In this document: in pieces, positions 45,115-55,977 of the stretch | How positions within the stretch are numbered: position 1 is the first letter of the stretch | Layout of the letters: each line of letters opens with the position of its first letter | Source of the DNA: Ophiobolus disseminans | Lineage: Eukaryota; Ascomycota; Dothideomycetes; Pleosporales; Phaeosphaeriaceae | Assembly: GCA_010093685.1 (NCBI GenBank) | Contig: MU006220.1 | Location: 1,271,502-1,335,501 of the forward strand | Length of the DNA stretch: 64,000 nt | Direction of reading: 5' to 3' | Position numbers and translations under genes: made by a program | Notes under the pieces: generated by a model | The model's database searches: none | Told to the model about the DNA's origin: nothing | The model's input: the letters and a program-made list of their open reading frames with translations, nothing else

Positions 45115-48100
45115 TTACAACATGACGCTCTTGTGCGGCGCTGTCATTATTAGCAAACACGCTTCAGGTCGGAAATGGCTGTTCAAGGGCGATGGGATTG
45201 GTGGATGATGTGGAAATGGACGTGGGAGGCCTGGCATTAACGCGCGAACTCCGCCAATGGACGCTTGCAGTCATGAGCGGCAGTGGCGCTGACTGGATGC
45301 TCCAAGCGAGCCCGCCACAGACTAAATCACATGATCATATCTACCTGTAGCCAAGGCCGGGCGTATCCAGACGCTACTGCAGCAATTCGCTCGGTCTAAT
45401 GCACAATCTCAGCCGGAGCCAGTCAGTTTGGGGCAAAGACTTTCCGACGCCCCCTGGTCCCAGTTTCCAGTTGACGCGACTCACGCGGGCCGCCGCCTTT
45501 TCTTAGCAGCCGCTTTTCTGGTCTGGGTGGGACAGACGGCCGATGGGCGGACACCATCATCCTCGGCTTACCGTGTCGTCTCAGTGATTTTTGCGATGCG
45601 TAGATGACTGCGTCGAAGCGGCGCTTCCATCGATGACAGTGCAGCAGCGCAGTGCCGGGGTGGTCATGCTGTCCGCCCCGTACAGCACATCTGCGCGATC
45701 AGCTGCCCTCTTGCAGCCCTTGTCGTCAGTGACACACTCGCAACGGGCCGTGGCGCGTTCGTTGAAGCGCATGGGTGCCGCCTAATGTGCCCGCTCAAAG
45801 CGAGTCGCATCTCAAGGCGACAATTTCTTCAAGTCTGCCCGAACCCGTTGCGTTGACAGCGGTTGTTTGCTGCATCGCTCCGTTCCGCGCCGTGCGCTCA
45901 GGCAGGGAAGTGGGAGGTGACTCCACGGCAATGGCGGCGATTGCGAGCATGGTAGGCACTGTCAGTGAGACTCACGCCAGCAGCCGTGGCCAGACCAAAA
46001 CTTGACGCCCAACGCCCGAATCGCAATGATGATCGTATATCAAACACTCGACATGTCTGGCGCGCTTCTCACAGGAACAGCGGTGTGTTTGCGAGGAGAG
46101 ACTTCCCGCGCTGTCGCCTCGTACTTTTACTATCACACCGATGTTAACGGAGACGCTCACTTCAGGCGCGAGTTGGCGCCTGTCTGTCAGAACAAGCCCC
46201 ACCATGGCTTGCAGCGCAGGAATGAGAGAGTTTACCGACTCTTGTGCGCTTCTTCCCGTTAGGCCAGGTTACACAGCGACACCCGTGGGCGGAACGGTTA
46301 GAAGCGCGCTGTTGTGTGGTCGCTGAGCTTGCGGAAGGGTTCCTCGTTCAACAGGTCTGACTGCTGCGATTGCATTGCATGCGCCTTGCTGACAGCCGCC
46401 TGGTGGAGAGGAGAAGGTACCATTTTCCTGATTGAACACGATCTCTCACACCGTACTACTGCGAGGACGGAATTGTTTGCGTTCGAGTTTGGCCATGCTG
46501 CGGTTGCGCGGCGCGGCACGACACGACCAAATCTAAAAGCAGACGCAACACAATGCAATGCAGGACCGTCACAAGACTAACTGTAGTCTAAGTCTAAAGC
46601 AGACTTTGAGATCGGTGAGCAAGCCTGGACCTTATCGCCTGTTCTTTGCGGAGACTTGAGTTATCGCCGGAGACCTGTCTCACGATGACAGCGTGGCACA
46701 GATCATGGCTCGCCTCGGGATATCGACGATAACTATGCCGCCTGACGTCCTCCATTTGGTTTTGCGTGCAGATACCGTGGTACACAACGCGGTGATGTTC
46801 GCTACCCGCTGTCTGACAGAGCACTCCGCAATCCATCTATGGCATGCATATCCGTCCGGGACCTTGGTGACACGAGCTTCGTTAATCTAAACTCGAACGG
46901 ACGGCTTCCACCTCGTCCCGGGCCGTCTCAGTTTCACCTGGAAGTCAGTAGCGTCCGCGAGATGAAATCTGACCGCTCGTTCGCAATCTATCTCCAAAGC
47001 ACGAATTCCACAAAAGGATGCGCTGCCATATTCCGCGACTCTGGCGCCAACGGGTGCTGCCATCCGTGGGCGTGCTGAATTAACAGGGGCCTGAGCCGCT
47101 CAGGACACCATCCCGGGCCTGCTACCCCACAATCTGCACCACGCAGTCGGTGTAACAATGTGGCATCACAGAGCGGCATCAGACGGCAGTTCGGGATGCG
47201 TACAATAAGGCTGCTGACAGAAACTATATACCTGGTGTAGCAGCAGCACGTCGGCGCGCGTTCCCTTCAGGCTGACGACTTCAGAGCGCTCACAGCAGCT
47301 GCACTCATCTATCGCGTCCTCGTGACTGCCTCGGGAGACGAGTTGCGGTGTGGCAATCAATCAAACTACAACAGTAGCCTGGCACCACGCGATTGGCCGC
47401 AAATGATCAGCCCGCAAACGAAGTTCAATTTGTGATGAAGGGGTCAAAGGTCGGGAGGACGGCCTTGACCGGTGCTAATACATCCTGTGACCAAATGACC
47501 ACGCAAGGTTTTCTTTTGCACATGGCGTGGCGAGGATTTACCCGTCGTTCATCCGCTGTATGCAAGGCACGGCGAGCTGGAAAATCAGGAATACAGTCAA
47601 AAGAAACGGCATGCACGGGCAGTGATTGGACGAATATAGTTATTGAACCTGGGTGATGGGATAACCAGATTGTGTATCGCGGGCCGAGCAGAGCCACCGG
47701 ACGATGGTTTGGCGTTTTTAGGACGGTGGAACCAAGGACGGCCGAGTGATTGAGCTCGGCGACCTCTTATAGTGGTCACGGCTGCAGACCAGTCGATTGC
47801 AGATGCACGCTGCCGAGGCTGAAGAGACAGAGTCAAGCGGCGGCGATGCGGTTGCTCTCGCCATTCTCCATGGCCTGCGAGTCTCGACGCGAACATCCAC
47901 ACTTGTCCGACTGTCGTCACTGGGGCGGGATGACCGGCAGTAAGGACTCGTTCGCCGCTCTTTACTTGGGTACGCGGCGTGCGCGGAGCCAGCGAATCAG
48001 AGAGGCGAAGGAGGGCCTTAGCATGGGTAGCAGTTTGGCGAGCCGTCGCCGGTGCAAGGGATGAACGATCTGCCTCGTCGGTTGTCAGATTTTGGACGGT

Positions 48101-49781
48101 GATTTGAGGACGCTGTGGAGGCGCCGCCAGCTACCGTCGTCTCGCAGCAGGCAATGGGAGCTGAGAAGTGCCAGTTGAGAAAAGGTTTTGCGCAAGCGTT
48201 CGGCGGGGCAGCGTCGGCTCTATTACTCACACAGGTTGTCTGGAGGTGATGATGCTACGAGGGAACGATGGTTTCACAGGACAGGGATGGCCGTTTCTTG
48301 TCGCAGCGCCCCGCTGACGGAGGCCTGCGTGTTAAGACGACGAGTCGCACGGCGAGCGTGCTGACCCTGTCTGGGGCCTAGCGAAATGCTCACGTCACTG
48401 GCCAGGGCGGCACACCAACAGCAGCGCAACGGCTCCAACAGAAAATTGACCGATGCAAAGGCGGACCAGCCCTATCTCTCATTACGACAGATGAAGGCAG
48501 GCAGGCAGGCATGCAGGCATAACCCGGCAGCGCCAGCAATCAGGATGTGGGCGTGCTGCGGCCGCTGTCTGGAAGGAACGGCTATCGTGGGCGGCCAAGG
48601 TCGTCTGGGAGCTTGCAGGGCTCACCGGATGGCAGCACGCATGAGCTGTCGTCGAAGCGTGGTGCACGAACGGCGCGACGCAGAGACGGGCCGCCAACGA
48701 ATCGCGCAGCCAACTGCCCGAGGTGGTCCCACAGTCCTTGCATCGACAGGCAGCTGCCGTGCGACGAGCGCAGCAGAGAGCAAGCGCAGTGCATTTGTGC
48801 AGCCATGTGGCACGTCGAGGCGATCGGTAGAGGAGCGCACTGTATTCGTACTGTATATTGCGGCGGCGGTTGGGGGTCGTGTAGGGCGGTGGAAGACGAA
48901 AAAGGCCTCGCAGATCACAAGCGCGACGGCGGCAGCGCCCGTGTCTGATGAGTCCGGGCCGCTGCAAAGCCATGCAGAGGCCACGACCCCCGCTTGGCTG
49001 CGCGCACCAGAGTAGTCATGCGCCCGGGCGGGCGACGGGGCATGTGAGGGAGGTACAACAGGTCGCCTCAAAGCGTGCGTGTGCGAGGGCACACAAGCGC
49101 TCGTGTATTTGCATGCTGTGCTGCGGCGTGTCGCATTTCTGACTGCGTGCGTGTGTGCCGCACTGCCAACCGCCAACCGCGCTAGGAGGGACTACTGCGG
49201 CAAAAAAGGCGGACCGCTCGGTGTCGCTGCATGTGGGCGTGCAGGGGTTGCAGCAGTCAAAGCGGCGACAGAGGGGATGGTTTGGGCTGCTTAGCTCGGG
49301 CGTCGGCGGTGCGTCGTGGGTAGTAATAGCGGCCACGGCCACGGCCATCCCGCTGAATCTCCTTTTCGCTTCCACACTTTCGGGCCTCCTCACACGCTTC
49401 GAGAAGCAGAAGCCTTTTGTTGCCTTGCCCTGTTACACCAGCCGGACCTCCCCTCTGCTGCTGCCCTCACCTCTGCCATCCGCTCCACCTCCACCCTCCA
49501 CACCTCACCTGCCGCCCTCTCCCCGCCGCCGCTCGGCCCTGCACTCGACGCCCGTTTTGCACTGCCCTCGCTGACCTGCAGCCGTCCTTGCGGGCCGCCA
49601 GTATTTGTGACACCTCACCCGCACCAGCCCATCTCCCGCACCACCACCCGTCTCCCTCGAGGCTCCTCCACCGTCGCACGGTTCATGACGGCGTGACAGC
49701 TCCACGTTGCTGGGCGGGATTTAATTAGACACACGTCAACCACTCTTCACCACCACCACCGCCACTACCACCCCATCAAAC
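45115..49781. other. 4.7 kb gene-less GC-rich region
   Basis: No ORF here shows a recognisable domain, and open frames overlap in up to four frames at once (for example 48386-49015 plus and 48482-49176 minus), which is typical of GC-rich non-coding DNA. A short GCAG-type microsatellite lies near 48498-48520. From 49420 the plus strand is strongly pyrimidine-rich (CCTCC, CACC runs) up to the next start codon, as in a fungal promoter and leader. This is the largest gap between genes in the window and may hold an unannotated non-coding RNA or a long promoter of the regulator at 49782. Confidence 0.5.
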
Positions 49782-51084
49782 ATGTTTCCTCACCAGGGCG
49801 GCCAGGGCCAGCTCCCCACCCATTGGCAACCGCCAACATCACAGCAGCCCGCCAACGGCTCCTACCCCCCGCCGGCACACGTAAGTACCAGTGCTCGCCA
49901 CCTTCACCCACCTCACCCACCGTAAGCTGCCCGACACTGACGTTGCGCCAGAACGGCTCTGCCCTCCCACCTCCCCAGGAGCCGCGCCCCGACATGGCTG
50001 CCCACCAACACCCTCAGCACCCTCAGTACCAGCAGCCCTACCGTCTCCCGGGCCCCAATGAGTGGAACCGGGGCCCTCCCCCCCAGGACCCGTATCGCCA
50101 GCAGCCTCCCCCTCCGCAGTATGTCCAGCAGCACCACCAGCCGCCAGCTCCCCGCCAGCGCACTGCCATTGCCTGCCGCTACTGCCGCCGCCGCAAGGTA
50201 CTTCCATTGTGACACCATCGGCAAGATCTCCCGCTTACTTTGTGCAGATCCGGTGCTCTGGCTTCGAGGCCACCGAGGACGGCCGCTGCTCCAACTGCAT
50301 GAGGTTCAACCAAGACTGCATCTTCACGCCCGTCTCTGCGCAGACGCAGGCGTTCGTCCCCGCCCACACCGTCTGGCGCGGTGTCGGTCAGCCGCCGCCC
50401 ATGTACGGCGCATATGGCCAGCCGCTCCCTCCTGCGAGCCACGGCGATGCCTATGGCCAGCCGTCCCGCCAGCCGCCGCCGCAGCAGCAGTATCTGCCCA
50501 GCCCAACTGCAGGTCCGTACCAAGTTCTTTCAGAATTCGGTTCTCCCAGTGCTCCCCCAGATGAGGCAGGCCGTGAACAGCTGAATGGCAGGAAGAGGCC
50601 CCATCCGGAGCCTCACACTCCCACCCTGCCGCCGCCAACTCCCGGCGCAGCTTCATACGCCCCTCATCACCGCACTGGCGCAGACTATGCGTATCCAGAG
50701 CCACCCTCTCTAACACCAGGTGCTTCAACAGCAAACCCCAATGCTCCCTACTCGAGCGGTCCTCCCCCAGCCCAACCCTACTACGCCGCCCAGCCGCCCC
50801 GCCAGGGCTCTCCGCAGAGCGCATACCGGTATGAGCCGAGCCGCGCCTCCTCATCCCCACACTCCCAAGCGCCGACCACTCCCGGTGCGCCTCCGGCTGG
50901 ATACTACAATGCGCCTCTGCAGGCTCCTCCAGCACGCACTGATGGCCGTACGCCTCCTCCCACCTCGTCGTCGTCGGGCAGCAGGCCAAGCATGCGCATC
51001 AATGATCTTGTCAGCGACAACGGGCCAACGCGCAGCTCCACCGACTCGAGCATGTTGAACATGCTCAACCGGCGCCCAATGTAA
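49782..51084 (+). CDS. Zn(II)2Cys6 transcription factor
   Basis: Three exons, 49782-49880, 49952-50197 and 50248-51084, with 71- and 50-nt introns, give 393 aa. The binuclear zinc cluster is CRYCRRRKIRC (C108, C111, C118) and C129, C132, C139 (CSNCMRFNQDC), i.e. C-x2-C-x6-C-x10-C-x2-C-x6-C; an intron splits it after the basic RRRK. Both flanks are long Pro/Gln/Tyr-rich disordered regions (residues 1-100 and 155-370), likely activation regions. I see no fungal-specific TF middle homology domain. The C-terminus ends with a short conserved-looking block (MRINDLVSDNG to MLNMLNRRPM). Nuclear DNA-binding regulator; targets unknown. It is preceded by the long gene-less region. Confidence 0.9.
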
Positions 51085-52284
51085 CCGACCTCCAACCTAC
51101 AGGGACGCTCCAGAGCCGGTCTCTTTGGCGCCATACATTGCAGCCTCGCGAGTTCCTCGGGCAGCCTCACCTTCTCTGTACAAATCCGCACTTTATATCC
51201 GATACCGTACTTGCCCCCCTCCGGTGGGGAAGAATACAGCATTGGCATCTTTTGGGCGGCAAATCTGATATTTATTAAGCGACAAAGAGCATCAACCGAT
51301 ATTTCTTAATCCCGCCTGCTCCTCCTATCTGTCCTTCCCGGTTCGCGTTTCCTAGTCGCGCTCTTCGTCGGTGACTTGATATGCCAGCGCGCCGTTTTCC
51401 TCACACAGTGTGTCACCATGATGTGTACCATGGCGGCTAGCGTTGCGAATTTCTTCCTATCGGTTTTCTTCTTTTTAAGTTTTCCTAGTCTCACACGAAA
51501 TTGGGTGGCAATCTGACAAGCATGTTTTGCAGCAAATATTTTCTATCTATCTAGAACTCGGGGTGTCGCATGTCTTGGAGGCTGCTTGAAAAATACCTTT
51601 TTTTAAGCATCATCGCACGAGATTTGGGTTGGGCCGGCATTAGTTGCTTCGTTGCATAATTGCTGGGGAAGTGGTTGTTTGTGCTTTTTATCTTTGAGTT
51701 TTGGAATTTTCTCTATTGGATCGATCGTTTCCTTGTGTTTCGCAATGTGTGGATCTTTTCTTCTCCAGTCTCTACCGGCATCGTTTTGTTTATCAGACTG
51801 GGGTTTGGTTGGGTTCTGATATATTTGCGTGGGTGGCAATCTGCTGTACTGTCTGTTTGTTTGCACGTATAGCACTTTTTATTCGCGTATTGAATAGTCT
51901 GTTGTTTTTGCGTCCTATCTAGCTAAATTGAATAGTTGTTGATGGCATTGCTATGTCATGGTAATCAAACTTGATCCCCTATATACGCGTGAAGCTATGC
52001 TCGCACTGCACTCGACATCCAACTTATCACTGCGTATAATGCGCGTAGAACAAACCACCCCGCGATGATCTTCACCGCTACTATCTCACTGCACGGTGAA
52101 TTCTATCTCACGGGTCGCCACCGCCCGTCTCACTCACACCTCTCGGAAGATTATCTACGGGTGTCAGCAAACCAAACCCTGCACCACATCATCACCATCA
52201 TCATCTTACTCATCCCTCCCGTCTCGGAGACCCACCTCCCTCGCCTGTCAGATCCCGTCGGGCCATCCATTTCGTGGCTCTGGG
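51085..52284. other. 3' region of the Zn2Cys6 gene, no gene seen
   Basis: T-rich stretch (especially 51600-51920) with chance ORFs only. Probably 3' UTR and intergenic DNA. Confidence 0.4.
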
Positions 52285-52289
52285 GCGGA

Positions 52290-52640
52290 AACACACGTGG
52301 GTGCACTTGCACTATCCACGGTTTACAGACTGGGGTGACGGTGGAGTTCGACATGTATGACCCAAGACGCACGTGTGGCTCGCTTACACTATCCATGGTT
52401 CAGAGTCCCGCTTCAGACTCTGGTAATAGAATTTATTGCCTAGCCTTTTGGTTCAACAGCAGAATTTTAACAGCTTGACACAAGAAACGCACGTGGGCCC
52501 AATTGCACCATCCATGGTTCACGTTCACGTTCCCGCTCCAGACTTGCCCAGGTGTGTGACAGCGGATGTCAACATGTTGACACAAAACGCACGTGGGTCC
52601 ACTTACACCATCCATGGTTCACGCTCCCGCTCCAGACCTT
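52290..52640 (+). repeat. Four-copy degenerate tandem repeat with CACGTG and CCATGG
   Basis: Copies at about 52290-52330, 52365-52419, 52471-52545 and 52577-52638. Each has the order ACGCACGTGgg...cTTACACcATCCATGGTTcAc followed in the last three by CCCGCTcCAGAC. Each copy carries a CACGTG E-box-like palindrome (or one-base variant) and a CCATGG palindrome. More diverged CACGTG-bearing pieces follow at about 52850-52880 and 53005-53023. No coding capacity is apparent. Confidence 0.75.
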
Positions 52641-53154
52641 GGCTGTGGGAAGTCTCTGCTCGGTGGTGGACTGTGCCAAATTTGACACATGCTGTACCGT
52701 GCCGGCGTCCGGATTTTCCCACGGCTTTCCAGCGTACCATGGATCACAAGAGCGGGACGTGGCGCGCGCCCTCGGCTGCGAGCGTCGGAAGCAGGGTCAA
52801 GGACAAAAGTTAGCAGCCAGACTTTCAAGTTTGGTTCCGTCGTGCTGCTTGACACACTGGTGGGTCCACGTGGAAAGGTAGCGTACCTGGGTAGCGTATG
52901 GCAAAGTACGATTCTTTGGGACTGGGTGTCGGAAGCAAGGAGCAAGAGCTCACCTTTGGTCCTGGCGTGTGTTTGACACATTACCCAAGAGTAAAGTGGT
53001 GCGATTCCACGTGCATACCAGTGGCCAAGAGCAGAACAGTGTGAACTTGGAAACTAACAGGCGCGTCATCGGAAGGCTGCTCAAAGTGTGGTGTTGACAC
53101 ATCAGTGCGGTGATAACGTGCACAGCCGCGGAATGCACCATACCATCCAAGCGA

Positions 53155-53320
53155 GCGCAGTGACGGGGCGGTGCGAATTTCCTTTCGAACCGTCGGAGGC
53201 AAGGGCACGATGCTACAGTTGCATTACTCGCTGTCATTCAGTGGTGCGGGACACGTGTGCTTGGAGCCGTAGAGCGCAGTGACGGGCCGGTACGAGTTTG
53301 CCTCCGTCGGAAGCAGGGAA
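53155..53320 (+). repeat. Two-copy direct repeat, ~119 bp apart
   Basis: The blocks GCGCAGTGACGGGgCGGTgCGA...CCGTCGGA at 53155-53200 and 53274-53312 match with a few changes. Possibly part of the same repeat-rich field as the upstream E-box array. Confidence 0.6.
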
Positions 53321-53577
53321 TGTTCGTCAGTGATGCGAGGGACGGCGAAGAATGCGTACCGCTCATGGCAACACATTGGCACTGGTGATGAGTCTTCTCT
53401 CCCTACACATTCCCAGCCCATCACCCATCCTCGCCGCCCTAACGCATCCCACCACTACCCCAATCCCACGCCCCGCGGGCCCGGACAAAAACATCCGGCT
53501 TGAGCCCTCGCTTCCTTCACGAAGCTAAACTAGCCGACTTTTGCGGTGAAGCCGCAGCAGCTAGTCTATGCGTCTAG

Positions 53578-53663
53578 GGCCTTTAGTGTACCGAACTTTG
53601 GAAGTGGAGCTAGGAGGTGTGATAGAGCTAAGGGGGCTTTAGTGTACCAGACAATGGAGGTGG
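53578..53663 (+). repeat. Two-copy 29-bp direct repeat
   Basis: GCTTTAGTGTACC followed by a variable part and TGGAgGTGG occurs at 53578-53607 and 53635-53663, separated by about 57 bp. Confidence 0.65.
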
Positions 53664-54335
53664 GCGGGTAGGCGGTGGGCGGTTGGATTGGGGGCCTGGA
53701 ATGGGATGGGAAATGGGGCGTATTGGACGGAGGGAATTGACTGTGTTGGCGTGGAAGTAAGGGAGAGCGAGAAGTTGGTAGTGTGGGTGGAGTCGGAACG
53801 AGGGGTGGCGGGAGCGGGTGTAGGCGGTGTCTCGTTCTGCCCTCATCAATTGTTCACTGTCGGATCGTTGCCAGTGACCCATAACATGACATACATTGTG
53901 GCCACTTCGCTTACCTTACGGAACTTCGCGTCTATTGGCATTGTCCATTCACGGATCGAGTTGATTCCCGTCATTTCGAACGGATGCTGGACTTGCACAT
54001 GTCGATCGGACAACATTTTAGCTTTGTGTCGAAGAAGTGCTTGTAGGCGCATTGATTGAAGCGATACCTGTTCAATCTTCGTTTCATGGGATCCGGACTT
54101 CATCCCACTGGTCTCGTCTCGCCATATCAGTCATATCCAGGGAAAGCCTTTTCGTGCGCAGCTGAAAATCAATTGATCTAGTGAGTGACTTCGAAACATA
54201 CATCTAAGCTAGCCACCAAGTACATCTCTAAATACCTGCTTTCTTCCCCATTTTCCCCCAATTCACAAACCCAAAGCAGCCGATTACCCAATCTCCAGCA
54301 TTACCGTCCCATTCCACCCCAACAACTTTGCAGTC

Positions 54336-55370
54336 CTACAACTCTGACTTCTCGCCCTTCTCACCAGGCCTCCTCCCCTTCGCAACCAGAATCGTGCGCC
54401 ACACCTTGATCCCTGCGAACTCCATGTAGCTCCTCTCCGGTAGAGTAATTACATCGACATCTACAAAGCCTGCTTCAGTGAAGAATTTCTTCACGCCTTC
54501 GATAGTGAAGTGTGGAACAACAATGGAGTCATTCATCTTTTGCTTGAACTCTGCGGAAGTTTCGTCCGTGTCGTGCTTGGCTTCTTTGTCATGGTGGTGA
54601 TGGTGAGAGTGATCATGGCTGTGAGAATGCGCGTGCTTGCCGTCGTCGCCGTGGTGTGCATGACCATGGTTGTGGTTATGTTTGTGGATCGCATGGTTCC
54701 CCTTGCTGCCTTCAATCGGCTTACCATTTTCGTCTGCTTGCATATCGCCGCCTTCGAGGAAGTCGTTGATAACGAGTACGCCGCCAGGCCTGAGTCGTTC
54801 TTTGAGTTGGCTTGCGGCATGTACTACGTCTTCGAAGTGGTGGAAGCCGAATCCCACGGTTGCGAGGTCGAAGTTTTGCCACTCCTGGCCTGAGAATTCG
54901 GGCGGGCTGGGATTGGACTTGTCGAATAGGTCGCCGTTGACGGCGTAGACTGTTTCAGAGGAGAGGCCGGCGTCTTCCATACGTTTGTTGAATGTGGAGA
55001 CCATGCCTTGAGAGACGTCGATGCCGCGAGTTACCGTGACGTATGGGCCGAAAGTCTGGGTGGCCATTTAGCATCCCGCAATATCTTATAGAGAGAAGAC
55101 TTGCCCTCGTCATCAATCCTGTTCCACATGCATAGTCCAACAACCTCACTTCTACCGCATCACCGCTCGCGCCCGTATTCGCAAATGGTATGCCAACCCA
55201 CTCCAGCTTCGAGCGCAAAGCCTCAGAAACCTGGGCGTTTACTTTGGCAAACCATGGCTTATTATCGTAAGAGTCTGCTATCGCGCTGCAAAACTGTCAG
55301 TACAGTGTAGTATGAAGAGGGCAAACAAGACTTGCTCGAAGTATTTGCGGTTGAGTGCTGCGTTAGTCAT
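54336..55370 (-). CDS. SAM-dependent methyltransferase with His-rich insertion
   Basis: Three exons, 55370-55336, 55285-55105 and 55055-54336, give 311 aa in frame. Both introns must use GC donors (GCAAGTCTT in each) with normal AG acceptors; GT alternatives break the frame. Class I methyltransferase features are LLDYACGTGLMTR (motif I, about residues 60-72), RGIDVSQGMV (acidic end of strand 2, about 82), FDLATVGFGFHHFED (motif IV region) and LRPGGVLVINDFLE (about 163-176). Between this and the C-terminal part (FTIEGVKKFFTEAGFVDVDV) lies an insertion of about 45 residues dominated by His (HKHNHNHGHAHHGDDGKHA, then HSHSHDHSHHHHH), at about residues 195-235. The His run probably binds metal ions. 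Substrate unknown; possibly UbiE-like or a fungal secondary methyltransferase. Confidence 0.85.
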
Positions 55371-55977
55371 CTTGAATATTGAGATGGCGTTGTTGTTCGA
55401 AAGTTCAATATGAAGAATGTGTAGACTGAGATGTGATGATTGATTGTGATGCTGTCGAATATTCGAAAGGTTCTTGTTGACTTATATATGCGTTGTCATG
55501 TGTGGTGGTACTTGTCCAAAGTCGCCGCGAATCGTCGGAGACTTTCTTTCCCTTTCACGCTAGCGCAAATGCTCCTATTGGTCAACGCAACCTTGCATGA
55601 TTCCAACGGAGCCAGTACGTTATGCATGTATAGCAACATACGGATAGATTTGGTGAAAGTCGAGTGACTCACACCGAGAGAGGGTGTATGTAAGCTTAGC
55701 TGATCGTACGCTCGGACTGTGTGCGAGGTGTCAAGGTCGGAGACATAACCTTGACCAAGTATGAGTCGTCGGCGCATTCTCTCCGCGAAGTTCACGACGC
55801 TTTACGACCGGAAACAGAGATCCACTCACGTAGTAGAGTGCAAGGTCTTCAATCTAGTTTGCCGTGATTCTCAATAATTCACGTGCTTGACAATCGACAT
55901 GGCCGTGAACAGGTTCGACGAGGGATAGTCATGTACCCAAAATGCACCGGACCGATGCTCGGTTGAACACGTCACAC
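55371..55977. other. Intergenic, no gene seen
   Basis: Promoter side of the methyltransferase gene and 3' flank of the lyase gene. Only chance ORFs. Confidence 0.4.

Noticed and set aside
48386..49176. Long overlapping ORFs on both strands in the gene desert
   Set aside because: Several frames are open at once, as expected from GC-rich sequence; translations are Ala/Arg/Cys-rich with no motif.
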